Shown here: in pieces, positions 51,302 to 60,405 of the stretch
How positions within the stretch are numbered: the first letter of the stretch is position 1
How the letters are laid out: each line of letters begins with the position of its first letter
From: JAGGSN01 sp965603725
GTDB lineage: Bacteria > Zixibacteria > MSB-5A5 > UBA10806 > 4484-95
Length of the DNA stretch: 64,000 bases
Reading direction: 5' to 3'
Assembly (NCBI GenBank): GCA_965603725.1
Contig: CBFDEC010000014.1
Location: forward strand, 5,421-69,420
Notes under the pieces: generated by a model
Database searches by the model: none
What the model was told of the DNA's origin: nothing
What the model saw: only the letters and a program-made list of their open reading frames with translations
Made by a program: the position numbers and the translations under genes

Positions 51302-52882
51302 ATGCAAAAAAGACAAAGAATCTGTCAGATCACCCTGATTGCGTTTCCATTGCTGTTAATGTTTTCTATCAACATCCTTGCGCAAACGCCTTCGTTATGG
51401 GGAGAGCTTGAACCCGGCCCATATGCCATTGGGTTCAAAACAGTTGAGAAATACGATTACTCAAGGGTTTTCAGAGTCAAAAACGATTATTACGGAAAAC
51501 CTTTGTCAGGGGAGAGAGCCCGTCCCATACAGATCTGTATCTGGTATCCCGCCAAAGCTACCGACAAAGCCTCGGCGATGACTTATGGGGAATACGCTTT
51601 CCCTTACCCTGAGGATGATCGTTTTTTTGATCTGTTGTCAGAACTGCAAAATCGAGAAGTATACTATCTGCATTATATAATGGGTAGCGATACAGGATTT
51701 GTTGTGGACTTAATGAGTGCAAAAATGTCCGCCTTCAGAAACGCTCCCCCAGCTGATGGCTCTTTCCCGTTAATTATTTATAATCCAAATTTACGGAGAA
51801 CTTACTGCGAAAATACGTTGATGTGCGAATACTTAGCCAGTCATGGATTTGTTGTGGCCACTACACATTCATTGGGAATGAACTCTAGAAATCCTCAGGA
51901 TAATCTGGCCGATCTTGAAGCACAGATAAGAGACAGGGAATTTGCCATCTCCTGCCTCCATGATTATCCAAATGTGGATCATAACAAATTGGGTGTCTTA
52001 GGATTTTCTCAGGGAGGATTAGCGGCCTTAATCATGCAGATGCGCAATACTGATGTTGACGTTGTTGTCAGTCTTGAGGGATGGTTTATCATCAGTGAAC
52101 GAATAGAATTCTCGAGACTATTTCCATTTTTTAATGTCGATAGAATGAGCGTTCCTCTTATGCAAATCTGCGGGCAAGAGGAGGAATTACTTGATTACTC
52201 TCTCTATAACTCATTAAAATATTCTAATAGGTTCTCTTTAACGATGAACGATTTTCGAGGTGCCGATTTTACTCATTACTCTATGTTTTCCGTTCTTGCA
52301 TCCGATAGTATAAGTTCGCTTACAGCTCCAAAAAGGCGAGGTTATGAAATAATCTGTCGCTATGTATTGAATTTCTTCAATGCCAGGCTAAACAATGATG
52401 AAAAAGCCTTAACGTTCATTAATAACTCACCCCATGATAATGACATCGACCCCGATTTTCTCGCAATCAGTTCATTTCCCGGCAATGAGTTGCCCCCAAC
52501 CGAAGAGCAATTTGCAAGTATTATCGGGGAACATGGAATAGATAAGGCCGAAGAGTTATATGAAAAATTCAAAAAATCTGACCCTGAGAATATTATTTTC
52601 AGGCAGGCGTTCTTTAATACCCTGGGCTATCAATACCTTCAAACCGGTCGAATCAGTGAAGCAATTGCCATATTCAAAATGAACGCCGATGCCTATCCTC
52701 ATTCGGCGAATACATGGGACAGTCTTGCTGAGGCTTACATGGCAAACGGCAACAACGAACTCGCTATCAAATACTATAAAAAAGCCTTGGAAATACTACC
52801 CGCTGATACAACCGCATCCGAACAGCTCAGAGAGGCGATAAGAAACGGTGCTCAGCAAAACATTGAAAGGCTTGGGGGATAA
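51302..52882 (+). CDS. Secreted alpha/beta hydrolase with C-terminal TPR repeats
   Basis: This 526-residue protein has a signal peptide (MQKRQRICQITLIAFPLLL...LAQ). An alpha/beta hydrolase domain of the dienelactone hydrolase/platelet-activating-factor acetylhydrolase type follows, with nucleophile elbow GVLGFSQGGLAAL (S236), ICIWYPA and HGFVVATTHS. From about residue 415 two or more tetratricopeptide repeats end the protein (AIAIFKMNADAYPHSANTWDS, ELAIKYYKKALEILPAD). AAGGGG sets the start at 51302. The substrate is unknown. It lies 62 bases before the aldo/keto reductase gene and may share a transcript. Confidence 0.82.
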   Translation: MQKRQRICQITLIAFPLLLMFSINILAQTPSLWGELEPGPYAIGFKTVEKYDYSRVFRVKNDYYGKPLSGERARPIQICIWYPAKATDKASAMTYGEYAFPYPEDDRFFDLLSELQNREVYYLHYIMGSDTGFVVDLMSAKMSAFRNAPPADGSFPLIIYNPNLRRTYCENTLMCEYLASHGFVVATTHSLGMNSRNPQDNLADLEAQIRDREFAISCLHDYPNVDHNKLGVLGFSQGGLAALIMQMRNTDVDVVVSLEGWFIISERIEFSRLFPFFNVDRMSVPLMQICGQEEELLDYSLYNSLKYSNRFSLTMNDFRGADFTHYSMFSVLASDSISSLTAPKRRGYEIICRYVLNFFNARLNNDEKALTFINNSPHDNDIDPDFLAISSFPGNELPPTEEQFASIIGEHGIDKAEELYEKFKKSDPENIIFRQAFFNTLGYQYLQTGRISEAIAIFKMNADAYPHSANTWDSLAEAYMANGNNELAIKYYKKALEILPADTTASEQLREAIRNGAQQNIERLGG

Positions 52883-52944
52883 TCTAATAAGGCTATTTTC
52901 CTTAAAATTTTTACTTGGAATAAATCATCGACAAGGAGAATGAA

Positions 52945-54171
52945 ATGGGGACCAACCATTCAGATTTAAATAGAAGAGAGTTTTTAGCCACATCCATATC
53001 CTGTGCGGTGGCAACAGGACTTGCAGGCATCTCGTCAAATATCGCTCTGGCACAGGAATCCTCCGGCTCGACCAATAGTCCCAAAGATAAGATAATCTAC
53101 CGCCAGCTTGGCAAAACAAATATGAATATACCGATTGTCAGTATGGGGGTAATGAATGCCAATAATCCTGAAATAGTGCGGGCTTCATATGAGATTGGAA
53201 TTCGGCATTTTGATACCGCGGCTACTTATCAATTTGGCCGTAATGAACAAATGGTTGGCAAGGTTATTGGCCATCTGGGAGTAAGAGATGATGTAATCAT
53301 AGGAACAAAGATTCTTACTCCCCAACAGCGGCGGGGATTAAATCCCGCAGAAATCAAGAAAGAGTCTGTTATCTTGTTGGAGGGCAGTCTCAAACGCTTA
53401 AAAATGGACTATATTGATATTCTCTATATCCATGATGTAAATAATCCCGAGGAAATAAGCGACCCTGGCCTTGCCGAAGCAATGAAGCTTTTAAAAAAAC
53501 AGGGTAAAGTCCGGGCTATCGGTGTTTCCGCTCATTCAAATATGGCCGAAGTAATAAGTGAAATTGCCCGCACTGGCAACTACGATGTGGTTTTAACCTC
53601 CATGAACTTCACCATGGCTGATGATAAGCCTCTATTGGAGGCAATAAAAAATGCTGCTTCAAAAGGCATAGGCATAATCGCCATGAAAACATTAGCCGGC
53701 GGCGCCAGATGGCCGAATCCGGAATCGCGGAAAGATTATAGCAGTTCAACCATCGCAAAGGCCGCCCTTAAATGGGTATTGAAAAATGAGAATATCACCA
53801 CTTCAATTCCAGGGTTTTCAAACTACGAACATATGAAAGAGGACTTTTCAGTCGCCTCCAATATTAAATTCACTTCCGAGGAAAAGAAATTGCTTTCTGA
53901 TAATAATATCAAATTAAGCATGGGATTCTGCCGTCAATGCCGTCAATGTCTGGTTTCCTGCCCAAACAATATAGACATACCAACGCTCATGAGAACACAT
54001 ATGTATGCCGCCCAGTATGGCGATTTTTATCTGGCCCGCACAACTCTGGATGAAATACCAAAAGAAAAAAGTATTCAGGTATGCAAGTCATGTAATGTTT
54101 GCACAGCTCGATGCGTCAATACTGTGGATATCCCGCGAAGAATTGATGAACTGAAAATGATGTACACTTAA
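52945..54171 (+). CDS. Exported (Tat) aldo/keto reductase with ferredoxin-like cysteine clusters
   Basis: This 408-residue protein has a twin-arginine signal (LNRREFLATS, R10/R11). The aldo/keto reductase barrel has the tetrad D90, Y95, K122 and H163 (RHFDTAATY, GTKIL, YIHDVN). C-terminal CRQCRQCLVSCP and CKSCNVCTARC resemble two 4Fe-4S sites. Related proteins are common in anaerobes, where the natural substrate is usually unknown. AAGGAG lies 8 bases before the ATG. Tat export with assembled clusters puts it in the periplasm. Confidence 0.9.
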   Translation: MGTNHSDLNRREFLATSISCAVATGLAGISSNIALAQESSGSTNSPKDKIIYRQLGKTNMNIPIVSMGVMNANNPEIVRASYEIGIRHFDTAATYQFGRNEQMVGKVIGHLGVRDDVIIGTKILTPQQRRGLNPAEIKKESVILLEGSLKRLKMDYIDILYIHDVNNPEEISDPGLAEAMKLLKKQGKVRAIGVSAHSNMAEVISEIARTGNYDVVLTSMNFTMADDKPLLEAIKNAASKGIGIIAMKTLAGGARWPNPESRKDYSSSTIAKAALKWVLKNENITTSIPGFSNYEHMKEDFSVASNIKFTSEEKKLLSDNNIKLSMGFCRQCRQCLVSCPNNIDIPTLMRTHMYAAQYGDFYLARTTLDEIPKEKSIQVCKSCNVCTARCVNTVDIPRRIDELKMMYT

Positions 54172-54247
54172 AACTTATATATCGATAATATTTATTTTGA
54201 GTTAATATTTAGTAACCAAGCTGATTGAGAATAGTCCTGTGAAATCT

Positions 54248-54505
54248 ATGCCCAGAACCGTGATAAAGATGTCCACTTTATTATCTATTCTAATTATCAA
54301 CCATTGCCAAAACTCAAGAGCGCCTGATATAAGCGCTGATATAGCTTTATATTCAGATCAGAGCACCTGGCAGGAATCTGTTCATGCCTCTGAAAATATG
54401 TTTCGAGGCTGGTGTATGTCCCCATGCACCAGCAGTATTAGTCAGGAGCGCATGGCTCCTGACCTACTCCTGCCCATTATTAATCGGGTCGATTATCGGG
54501 ACTGA
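54248..54505 (+). pseudogene. Truncated lipoprotein gene (BPL_N-like) cut by a palindromic repeat
   Basis: About 53 codons read like the start of an exported protein: a hydrophobic signal with a cysteine (LLSILIINHCQNS), then DIALYSDQSTWQESVHASENMF. The latter resembles, from memory, the first strand and helix of biotin-protein-ligase N-terminal-like (class I amidotransferase-fold) domains. The likeness stops at 54408, where a 26-bp palindrome begins and the frame runs on through repeat DNA to a stop at 54505. The rest of the gene is missing. The family call is tentative. Confidence 0.4.
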
Positions 54506-54652
54506 AAAGTCCCGACTGTTAAGGGGATATGCAATTAACAACATAATTAACAGCCCCGACTTTCCAACAAAGTAGGTCGGGTTCTAACCGGAGGGAAAAA
54601 CCCGACACTTTTATTTTGTCGGCCTTCTCATTTCATTTGGAGGCCGACCTAC
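54408..54652. repeat. Repeat cluster: GCTGGTGTATG, GTCAGG and GTAGGTCGGG families
   Basis: The 26-bp palindrome at 54408-54433 equals the reverse complement of 5561-5586 at 25 of 26 bases. GTCAGGAGCG...GGCTCCTGACC lies at 54441-54466. A double hairpin GTAGGTCGGG...GGCCGACCTAC lies at 54572-54652, close to 12595-12690. The cluster ends 20 bases before the stop of the next gene. Confidence 0.85.
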
Positions 54653-54671
54653 AAGTTACTGAGGTCGACCG

Positions 54672-56234
54672 CTACCTTCCCAGAACTGGGAACGTCGGGC
54701 AATGCATCAGCGTATCGCTGATTGCCCTGAAATAGCTGACGAGATAAGTGATATCCGAACCCAGAAACTCACAACTGCCGTTGACATCGCCGCTGACATA
54801 AAGCCAGCTCGAAGTTGAATCATCATAGCAGCTGTCTGGCGGCGGCTCGCCGATACCCTTAAAATAGCAAACGGCATATGTGACATCGCCAACGCTCACC
54901 AGGCTGTCGCCGTTGATATCGCCCGGGACATAGAAGCAGTAAGTTAACGGTTCCTGGAACCTGGCAAGTCTTAATGTCGGGTCGCCCTGCAGGCACATGC
55001 CATAAAACCAGGCGCGGCTATGATCCTCGGCGCAGGTCTCGATATTGTATTGGGTCCAAAATAAGAAAGCCTCGCCAAAGGAAGCTCCCTCGCCAAGAGG
55101 CCAGTAAAAATCATCAAAGCAAAGCATGGCGCCGGTCTTGGTGGACCCGACTGAAATCAAGCCATAATCTGTCTCGAATATATACCAGCCGCCCATATTG
55201 TCAAGTTCAACATACCGCGAGTTGGAGCAGGCAAAAAGGTTATAGGAAATCGCCTGCATCATGTATTGCTCGATTTCATAATTATGAAACATCTCGTAAT
55301 TATGGTTATTGTAATAAATATAATGAGCAAAGGGCGAGGAATGAGAACAGATTAACACATGCTCGTAGCGGTTGTCTGAGGCTCCTCCTACATAATTGAT
55401 ATAATTGCTGCGTCTGGTTTCGTATATGCCAACAAGAGAATCAGTATTTGGATAAGCAAGGGCCACATCAAAACCCCAGCCATGCATGTTCCAATCGTTA
55501 TCGATAAAGGCTAAGGCGTGGTCATCGAGACGGAAATCGCCGGTGCGATGGTCGTGATTTTTCCGAAAATAATTTTGCAGTATTGAAACCTCTGTACCGC
55601 CGTACCAGACCATCGGCGACGCAACCAGGCGTCCTGCCCATATATCTGCCCCCATAAGCTGACCGGTATGCGCATCGAACATGCCGTCAGAATCGGCGTC
55701 GTCCCAGTCACCATCAAGGTCCATAAAATACAGGTCGCAGGGAAATTCAACGTGTTCGCCGCCCCATTCCGGCGGTTCATACATCTCATACCAGGGAACA
55801 GCTAAATCACCTATGAAGATTACACCTGCTATGTCCTGGGAATTCCAGTCATTACACAAAATATCTCTCAGGCTTATAGGCGATAGGGTTTCAGCAGCCA
55901 TGTAAAGATTAATGCCGTAACCGTCAAGCTGAAGGTCTAAAAGAAAGGTATCAAGTGAAGCTTCAATTTGAGGATACAAATCCTCGTTTACGAATATATC
56001 AATTATTTCATCGGTAGTGATAGTTGCCGAGCGGAGCAGCTGAATATTTGGCAAGGGGGCAAAATCCCTTGATTGAATGTACTCTTTATAAGTAATAGGT
56101 CTGGTTGATTTGTCAAGCCAGCGGGTAACGGTAACAGATTTGGGATCGTAGCTTCGCTGGGCGAAACCAATTGAAAAACTTATTGTTAATAAAAGAAGAA
56201 TATTAAACGGTAATTTACTAATGCCGACCTCCAT
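54672..56234 (-). CDS. Secreted C25-like cysteine peptidase with dockerin-like tail
   Basis: This 520-residue protein has a signal peptide (SKLPFNILLLLTISFSIGFAQ) and a gingipain-like catalytic region. Numbered from the ATG, FPCDLYFMDLDGDWDDAD lies near 164-181, the likely histidine is in LICSHSSPFAHY (H298) and the nucleophile in LFACSNSRY (C336). The tail is a dockerin-like pair (DINGDSLVSVGD intact; DVNGSCEFLGSD with one ligand changed). The ATG at 56234 has no ribosome-binding site; GGAGG lies just inside it, five bases before an ATT at 56222 that would start exactly at the signal peptide, so ATT may be the true start. A palindrome cluster touches the 3' end. Confidence 0.82.
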   Translation of the reverse strand: MEVGISKLPFNILLLLTISFSIGFAQRSYDPKSVTVTRWLDKSTRPITYKEYIQSRDFAPLPNIQLLRSATITTDEIIDIFVNEDLYPQIEASLDTFLLDLQLDGYGINLYMAAETLSPISLRDILCNDWNSQDIAGVIFIGDLAVPWYEMYEPPEWGGEHVEFPCDLYFMDLDGDWDDADSDGMFDAHTGQLMGADIWAGRLVASPMVWYGGTEVSILQNYFRKNHDHRTGDFRLDDHALAFIDNDWNMHGWGFDVALAYPNTDSLVGIYETRRSNYINYVGGASDNRYEHVLICSHSSPFAHYIYYNNHNYEMFHNYEIEQYMMQAISYNLFACSNSRYVELDNMGGWYIFETDYGLISVGSTKTGAMLCFDDFYWPLGEGASFGEAFLFWTQYNIETCAEDHSRAWFYGMCLQGDPTLRLARFQEPLTYCFYVPGDINGDSLVSVGDVTYAVCYFKGIGEPPPDSCYDDSTSSWLYVSGDVNGSCEFLGSDITYLVSYFRAISDTLMHCPTFPVLGR

Positions 56235-56333
56235 TAATGTTTACAATGCATAAATATAACATCTTAATACTATATTTGCAAGTTTTAATCGTAGGAAAAT
56301 TATCGTGAGCGCATATGTTAATAGAAAGTCACA

Positions 56334-56435
56334 GTAGGACAGGCCGTCAAGCCATACGGCCCGTCTGGGATCTTGTGGATTTTCAACCTGTCCGGACAGA
56401 CTGCCCCGTAGGGTGCGGAGCAAAGTCTGTCCTAC
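56334..56435. repeat. GTAGGACAG...CTGTCCTAC compound palindrome
   Basis: GTAGGACAGGCCGTC...CAACCTGTCC is followed by GGACAGACTGCC...AGTCTGTCCTAC, a diverged, expanded member of the family at 12722-12769. The rest of the 342-base gap (56235-56576) has no gene I can support. Confidence 0.8.
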
Positions 56436-56576
56436 CTTACACTAATAGGAATGGGTTCCTGCCAGCAAAATTATATAACCTTTGTTAAAGAGAAGCCAAA
56501 TTCCACTTGCCAAACGGATTCTGTAAATTTATATACAGTCATTGACATTTTTGCTAAATTTAAATTGAAAGGATAA

Positions 56577-58391
56577 ATGATGGCTGAAAAGATGAAAGCC
56601 CCAAGATGGAACATTGAATCGGTTTTTCCCGGCGGTTCGAAATCACCGGAATATGCTAAGTTCAGAAGCAAGATAAAAGAAAACCTGCAGAATGCCAAAA
56701 AAACTGTGGCAGGATTGTCTGGTAAAATGGGAAAAGAAAAGTACAATGATTGGGGAAAGTTTATCCTCGATATGCAGCAGAATTATAAGGAGATATATCA
56801 TGCCGGTTCTTTCTCAGGATGTTTAATCAGTCAGGATGTTGATGATGCCGAGGGCTACAAAATCAATGCAGAGATCGATACCTTCAGCGCCGAATGGCAG
56901 TCGCTGATGACCAGTTTCGAGGAGTTTGCCCTGAAACTGACGGATAACCAATGGAATGATTTTATAAAAACTACTCAACTGGACGAAATCAAATTCTACC
57001 TCGATCTTACAAGGGATAAGGCTAAGAACAAGATGCCCCCAGAGTTTGAAAAGCTGGTTTTAGATCTTGCCGTTGACGGTTATCATGGCTGGAACCGTTT
57101 GTATGATAAAATGGCGGGCGATTTGCGAGTCGATTTCACTGAAAATGGCAAAACGCAAAAGATCTCAATGGGTCAGTTAGCTCCCAAGATGGATTCTCCA
57201 GATAGAAAAATCCGTAAACAGGCTTTTGATAAAATGACGGAGACCTGGGAATCGAGGGCGGAACTGGCGGCGCTGACATTGAATTCGCAAGCGGGATTCA
57301 GACTCGCCATGTATAAGAACCGCAAATGGGATTCACCGCTTTACGAACCGTTGATTAACGCGCGTTTGAAAAAGGAGACGCTGGATGCCATGTGGTCAGT
57401 CATTTCCAGGGCTGCCTCCGGATTTCAGAAGTATGTCGACGCCAGAAAGAAACTGCTCAACATAGACAAATATATGTGGTATGACCAGACAACACCGGTT
57501 GGTAAGCTGAATAAAACCTACACTTATCAGGAAGCCAGCGAGTTTATCATCGAGCATTTAGGCAGTTTCAGCCAGGAGATGGGTGATTTCTCTAAAATGG
57601 CAATTGATGATATGTGGATCGAGGCGGAAAACCGCTCAGGGAAAGCGGCCGGCGGGTTCTGCACCGGTTTTCCGGTCAAGAAAGAAACTCGAATCTTCAT
57701 GACCTATACTAATACTTTTGGCGATTTGTCCACGCTGGCGCATGAACTGGGGCATTCCTACCACAGTTGGGTCCTAAAAGAAAAACCGCTGTTTGCCTCA
57801 CGTTATCCGATGACTCTGGCCGAAACAGCTTCCACTTTCAATGAACTGCGTGTCAAAGACGCCGCCCTGGAACTGGCGGGCGATACGGACGAGAAGCTGA
57901 TGATGCTCGATCAGAAACTTCAGGATGGCTATATCATGCTTTGCAACATCCATGCCCGGTATATTTTCGATACAAATTTCTATGAAGAACGCAAAAAGGG
58001 CATGGTCAGCCGTAAAAGGCTCGATGAGCTCATGATTGAAGCCCAGAAGAAAGCCTATGCCGCCACCCTCGATCAGGAACTTGGCTGGCATCCGCTGTTC
58101 TGGGCCTCCAAACTGCATTTTTTCTTTACCGGCGTGCCGTTTTATAATTTCCCATATACTTTCGGTTTTCTGTTTGCTATTGGAATCTACGATCGGGCGC
58201 TCAAGGAGGGCTCGTCATTTGCCAAAGACTACAGGGCGCTTTTGGCCGATACCGGCAGTATGATGACCGAAGATGTCGCTATGAAACATCTCGGAGTCGA
58301 TCTCACAGAAGAGGATTACTGGAAAGATGCAGTCACCCGCGTTATGTCTGATATCGATCCGTTTGTTAAGCTGGCAGGGGAGATTGACTGA
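56577..58391 (+). CDS. pepF: M3 family oligoendopeptidase (PepF-like)
   Basis: This 604-residue cytoplasmic zinc peptidase degrades short peptides. It has the family N-terminal helical region, the zinc motif HELGH (389-393), the second-site segment ETASTFNE, and the C-terminal substrate-site region FFFTGVPFYNFPYTFG. AAAGGATAA precedes a double ATG at 56577/56580. Length is normal. It stands alone. Confidence 0.94.
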   Translation: MMAEKMKAPRWNIESVFPGGSKSPEYAKFRSKIKENLQNAKKTVAGLSGKMGKEKYNDWGKFILDMQQNYKEIYHAGSFSGCLISQDVDDAEGYKINAEIDTFSAEWQSLMTSFEEFALKLTDNQWNDFIKTTQLDEIKFYLDLTRDKAKNKMPPEFEKLVLDLAVDGYHGWNRLYDKMAGDLRVDFTENGKTQKISMGQLAPKMDSPDRKIRKQAFDKMTETWESRAELAALTLNSQAGFRLAMYKNRKWDSPLYEPLINARLKKETLDAMWSVISRAASGFQKYVDARKKLLNIDKYMWYDQTTPVGKLNKTYTYQEASEFIIEHLGSFSQEMGDFSKMAIDDMWIEAENRSGKAAGGFCTGFPVKKETRIFMTYTNTFGDLSTLAHELGHSYHSWVLKEKPLFASRYPMTLAETASTFNELRVKDAALELAGDTDEKLMMLDQKLQDGYIMLCNIHARYIFDTNFYEERKKGMVSRKRLDELMIEAQKKAYAATLDQELGWHPLFWASKLHFFFTGVPFYNFPYTFGFLFAIGIYDRALKEGSSFAKDYRALLADTGSMMTEDVAMKHLGVDLTEEDYWKDAVTRVMSDIDPFVKLAGEID

Positions 58392-58473
58392 GAAATAAGC
58401 CAATCAAGTTTTAGAAAGACTCCTGCCGGTAATTGGTATGACTCGGGGAGACATATCCTGTTATTCTGCAGGC

Positions 58474-58501
58474 TTGACTTAATTCAATTTTTTATTATAT
58501 T
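58474..58501 (+). promoter_or_regulatory. Candidate sigma70 promoter of the next surface-protein gene
   Basis: TTGACT (58474-58479), a 16-base spacer and TATATT (58496-58501), 80 bases before the ATG at 58582. Confidence 0.45.
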
Positions 58502-58581
58502 GCAACAAAGCATGATATAATTCGTAGCTAATTATAGGAGTACGGATTAGAGGTAATTTCAATATTATTAAGGAGGTTTTT

Positions 58582-60051
58582 ATGACTGTTTTTAATGGAA
58601 GTAATGGGTTAGCTATAGTTTTAGTAATCCTGTTCTTAGCGGCCTTCAGTCCGGTTCGAGCTCAATGGGATGACATTGTAATTGACACAATCACAAATAC
58701 TCATATTCGCAAACAGACCACTCTTCAGTCATTAGACCTTGATCCTTATGGTTTTGCTCATCTCGTATGGCGGCAAGCTATCGATGGCGGCGGCAATAGA
58801 ATATTTTACTCAACCAACAGCGATCTCGAATACTGGCAGCCTCCCCAGGAAATAACCGATTCAACCCGGCAGTCTTTTTCACCGGCTCTGGTGTATTCAG
58901 CATCTCATCGTCGACCTTATGTTGTCCTTATGCAGGACTCAGAGATTATCCTGGCATATGAACAAGAAGAGATCTGGCACAACGAACAGATTACTTCAAA
59001 CTCACAGTTGGATGAGTTCCCGACAATTGCTGTTGATACCTCTGGCAATATCCACTTAGCCTGGATAACAGAAGATACTACTACAAACGAATATAAAATT
59101 GCTTATGCTATTGGCAGTTTCGGCAATTGGGATATTCAGATTTTGATTTACAGCGACCTTGGCGATTATGGCACTGGAGCCTCCCCCTTTATTGATGTTT
59201 CAAACGAGGGTGCGGCGCATATTACTTATCGCGGCGGCAACTATGGCAATTATCATATCCATCATGCCTGGAATGATTCTGCCGGCAGTATTAACTGGCA
59301 ATATGAAATTATCTCCAGTGGAAATATAAATGATTTTTCCTCCTGCGTGGCAGTCGATGATGACGGCAATACGCATGCTGCTTTCAGCGGGAATGACGGC
59401 TGGGGATTTCCCTCCCGGACTTTTTATAATTACAAACCTGAAGGCGGATACTGGTTAGGACCTGAATTAGTCTCTTTGGATTACAGCGCAGTAAGACCCT
59501 CGCTATATATCGATGTTTATGGAACCCCGCACGTTATCTGCATGGAGGTGTCGGGTAATATTTATACAGGTGATATTCTGTATTCATATAGAGACGAGAA
59601 CGATTGCTGGAATATATCGGAACTTATTGGAGGTGATCACTTCACTCCCTCATTCAAAATTGACCAGTCTGGCGGTGGTCATATAGGCTATCATACAGGA
59701 GGAAATTCTGCTGATTATGATATCTATTATCTGACGGGGGATGCCGCAACCTCGATTGATGGTACAGATTCAGAAAGGAATATGGCTCGTTTATACATTT
59801 TATCTCAAAATTTTCCCAATCCTTTCAACAACCAAACTGCAATAAATTATCATATTCCACAGGCTGATTTCGTAACAGTTGAAATCTATAATGTCCTGGG
59901 TGAAAGGATTTCCGTGCTGGTCAATGAATTTAAACAGGCAGGAAACTACCAGGTGCAATGGAACGCCTCCGATATTTCTACCGGTATCTATTTTTATAAA
60001 CTGAACGCTGGAAAATATTTATTGATCAGGAAATGTCTATTATTGAAATGA
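58582..60051 (+). CDS. Secreted beta-propeller-like protein with T9SS-type sorting tail
   Basis: This 489-residue protein has a signal peptide (GLAIVLVILFLAAFSPVRAQ). Repeated blades of the form (D/V)SxGxxHLxW follow (HLVWRQAIDGG, DTSGNIHLAWI, NEGAAHITYRGG, DDDGNTHAAFSG), suggesting a six- or seven-bladed propeller. The C-terminus from about 400 (SQNFPNPFNNQTA...YNVLGERISVL...RKCLLLK) is a sorting domain like those at 10360-12423 and 25863-30485. AAGGAGG precedes the ATG. It probably binds a ligand or has lyase-like activity outside the cell, but no catalytic residues can be named. Confidence 0.83.
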   Translation: MTVFNGSNGLAIVLVILFLAAFSPVRAQWDDIVIDTITNTHIRKQTTLQSLDLDPYGFAHLVWRQAIDGGGNRIFYSTNSDLEYWQPPQEITDSTRQSFSPALVYSASHRRPYVVLMQDSEIILAYEQEEIWHNEQITSNSQLDEFPTIAVDTSGNIHLAWITEDTTTNEYKIAYAIGSFGNWDIQILIYSDLGDYGTGASPFIDVSNEGAAHITYRGGNYGNYHIHHAWNDSAGSINWQYEIISSGNINDFSSCVAVDDDGNTHAAFSGNDGWGFPSRTFYNYKPEGGYWLGPELVSLDYSAVRPSLYIDVYGTPHVICMEVSGNIYTGDILYSYRDENDCWNISELIGGDHFTPSFKIDQSGGGHIGYHTGGNSADYDIYYLTGDAATSIDGTDSERNMARLYILSQNFPNPFNNQTAINYHIPQADFVTVEIYNVLGERISVLVNEFKQAGNYQVQWNASDISTGIYFYKLNAGKYLLIRKCLLLK

Positions 60052-60405
60052 ACTGACATCTTGATTTAATCTATAAAACTTTGTGTTTCAGAAGCAATTG
60101 CGGGCAAAAATTCCTGTGATCTTGACAATTTGCTTTGTTTAAGAAGATTAAGAGCGCAGCTAATAACGCAAAAAAAATCCCTCAATATATGGCGACAATG
60201 TCATAATTTCTGATATTTTCATTTCATTTTTAAACGTTTGAAAACAGTTTTCACTTTTTATGAAACATATATTTGATTTCAGATTAACCGATTACCGACA
60301 ACTATTCCAATATGCAGAATGAAGGTATTTGTTTTGCTTAATATTAATATTGATGAAACAATTAGGCTCTTTTTTCGTTAGATATTGTCATTACAAGGAG
60401 GAAGA
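60052..60405. other. A+T-rich gap, no gene seen
   Basis: The 354 bases hold a TTGACAATTTGCT string also found near 31235. I see no member of the palindrome families and no frame of note. AAGGAGG at the right end is the ribosome-binding site of the next gene. Confidence 0.4.

Noticed and set aside
56241..56423. Minus-strand 60-codon frame upstream of the second C25-like peptidase
   Set aside because: Most of it is the GTAGGACAG palindrome read as codons.
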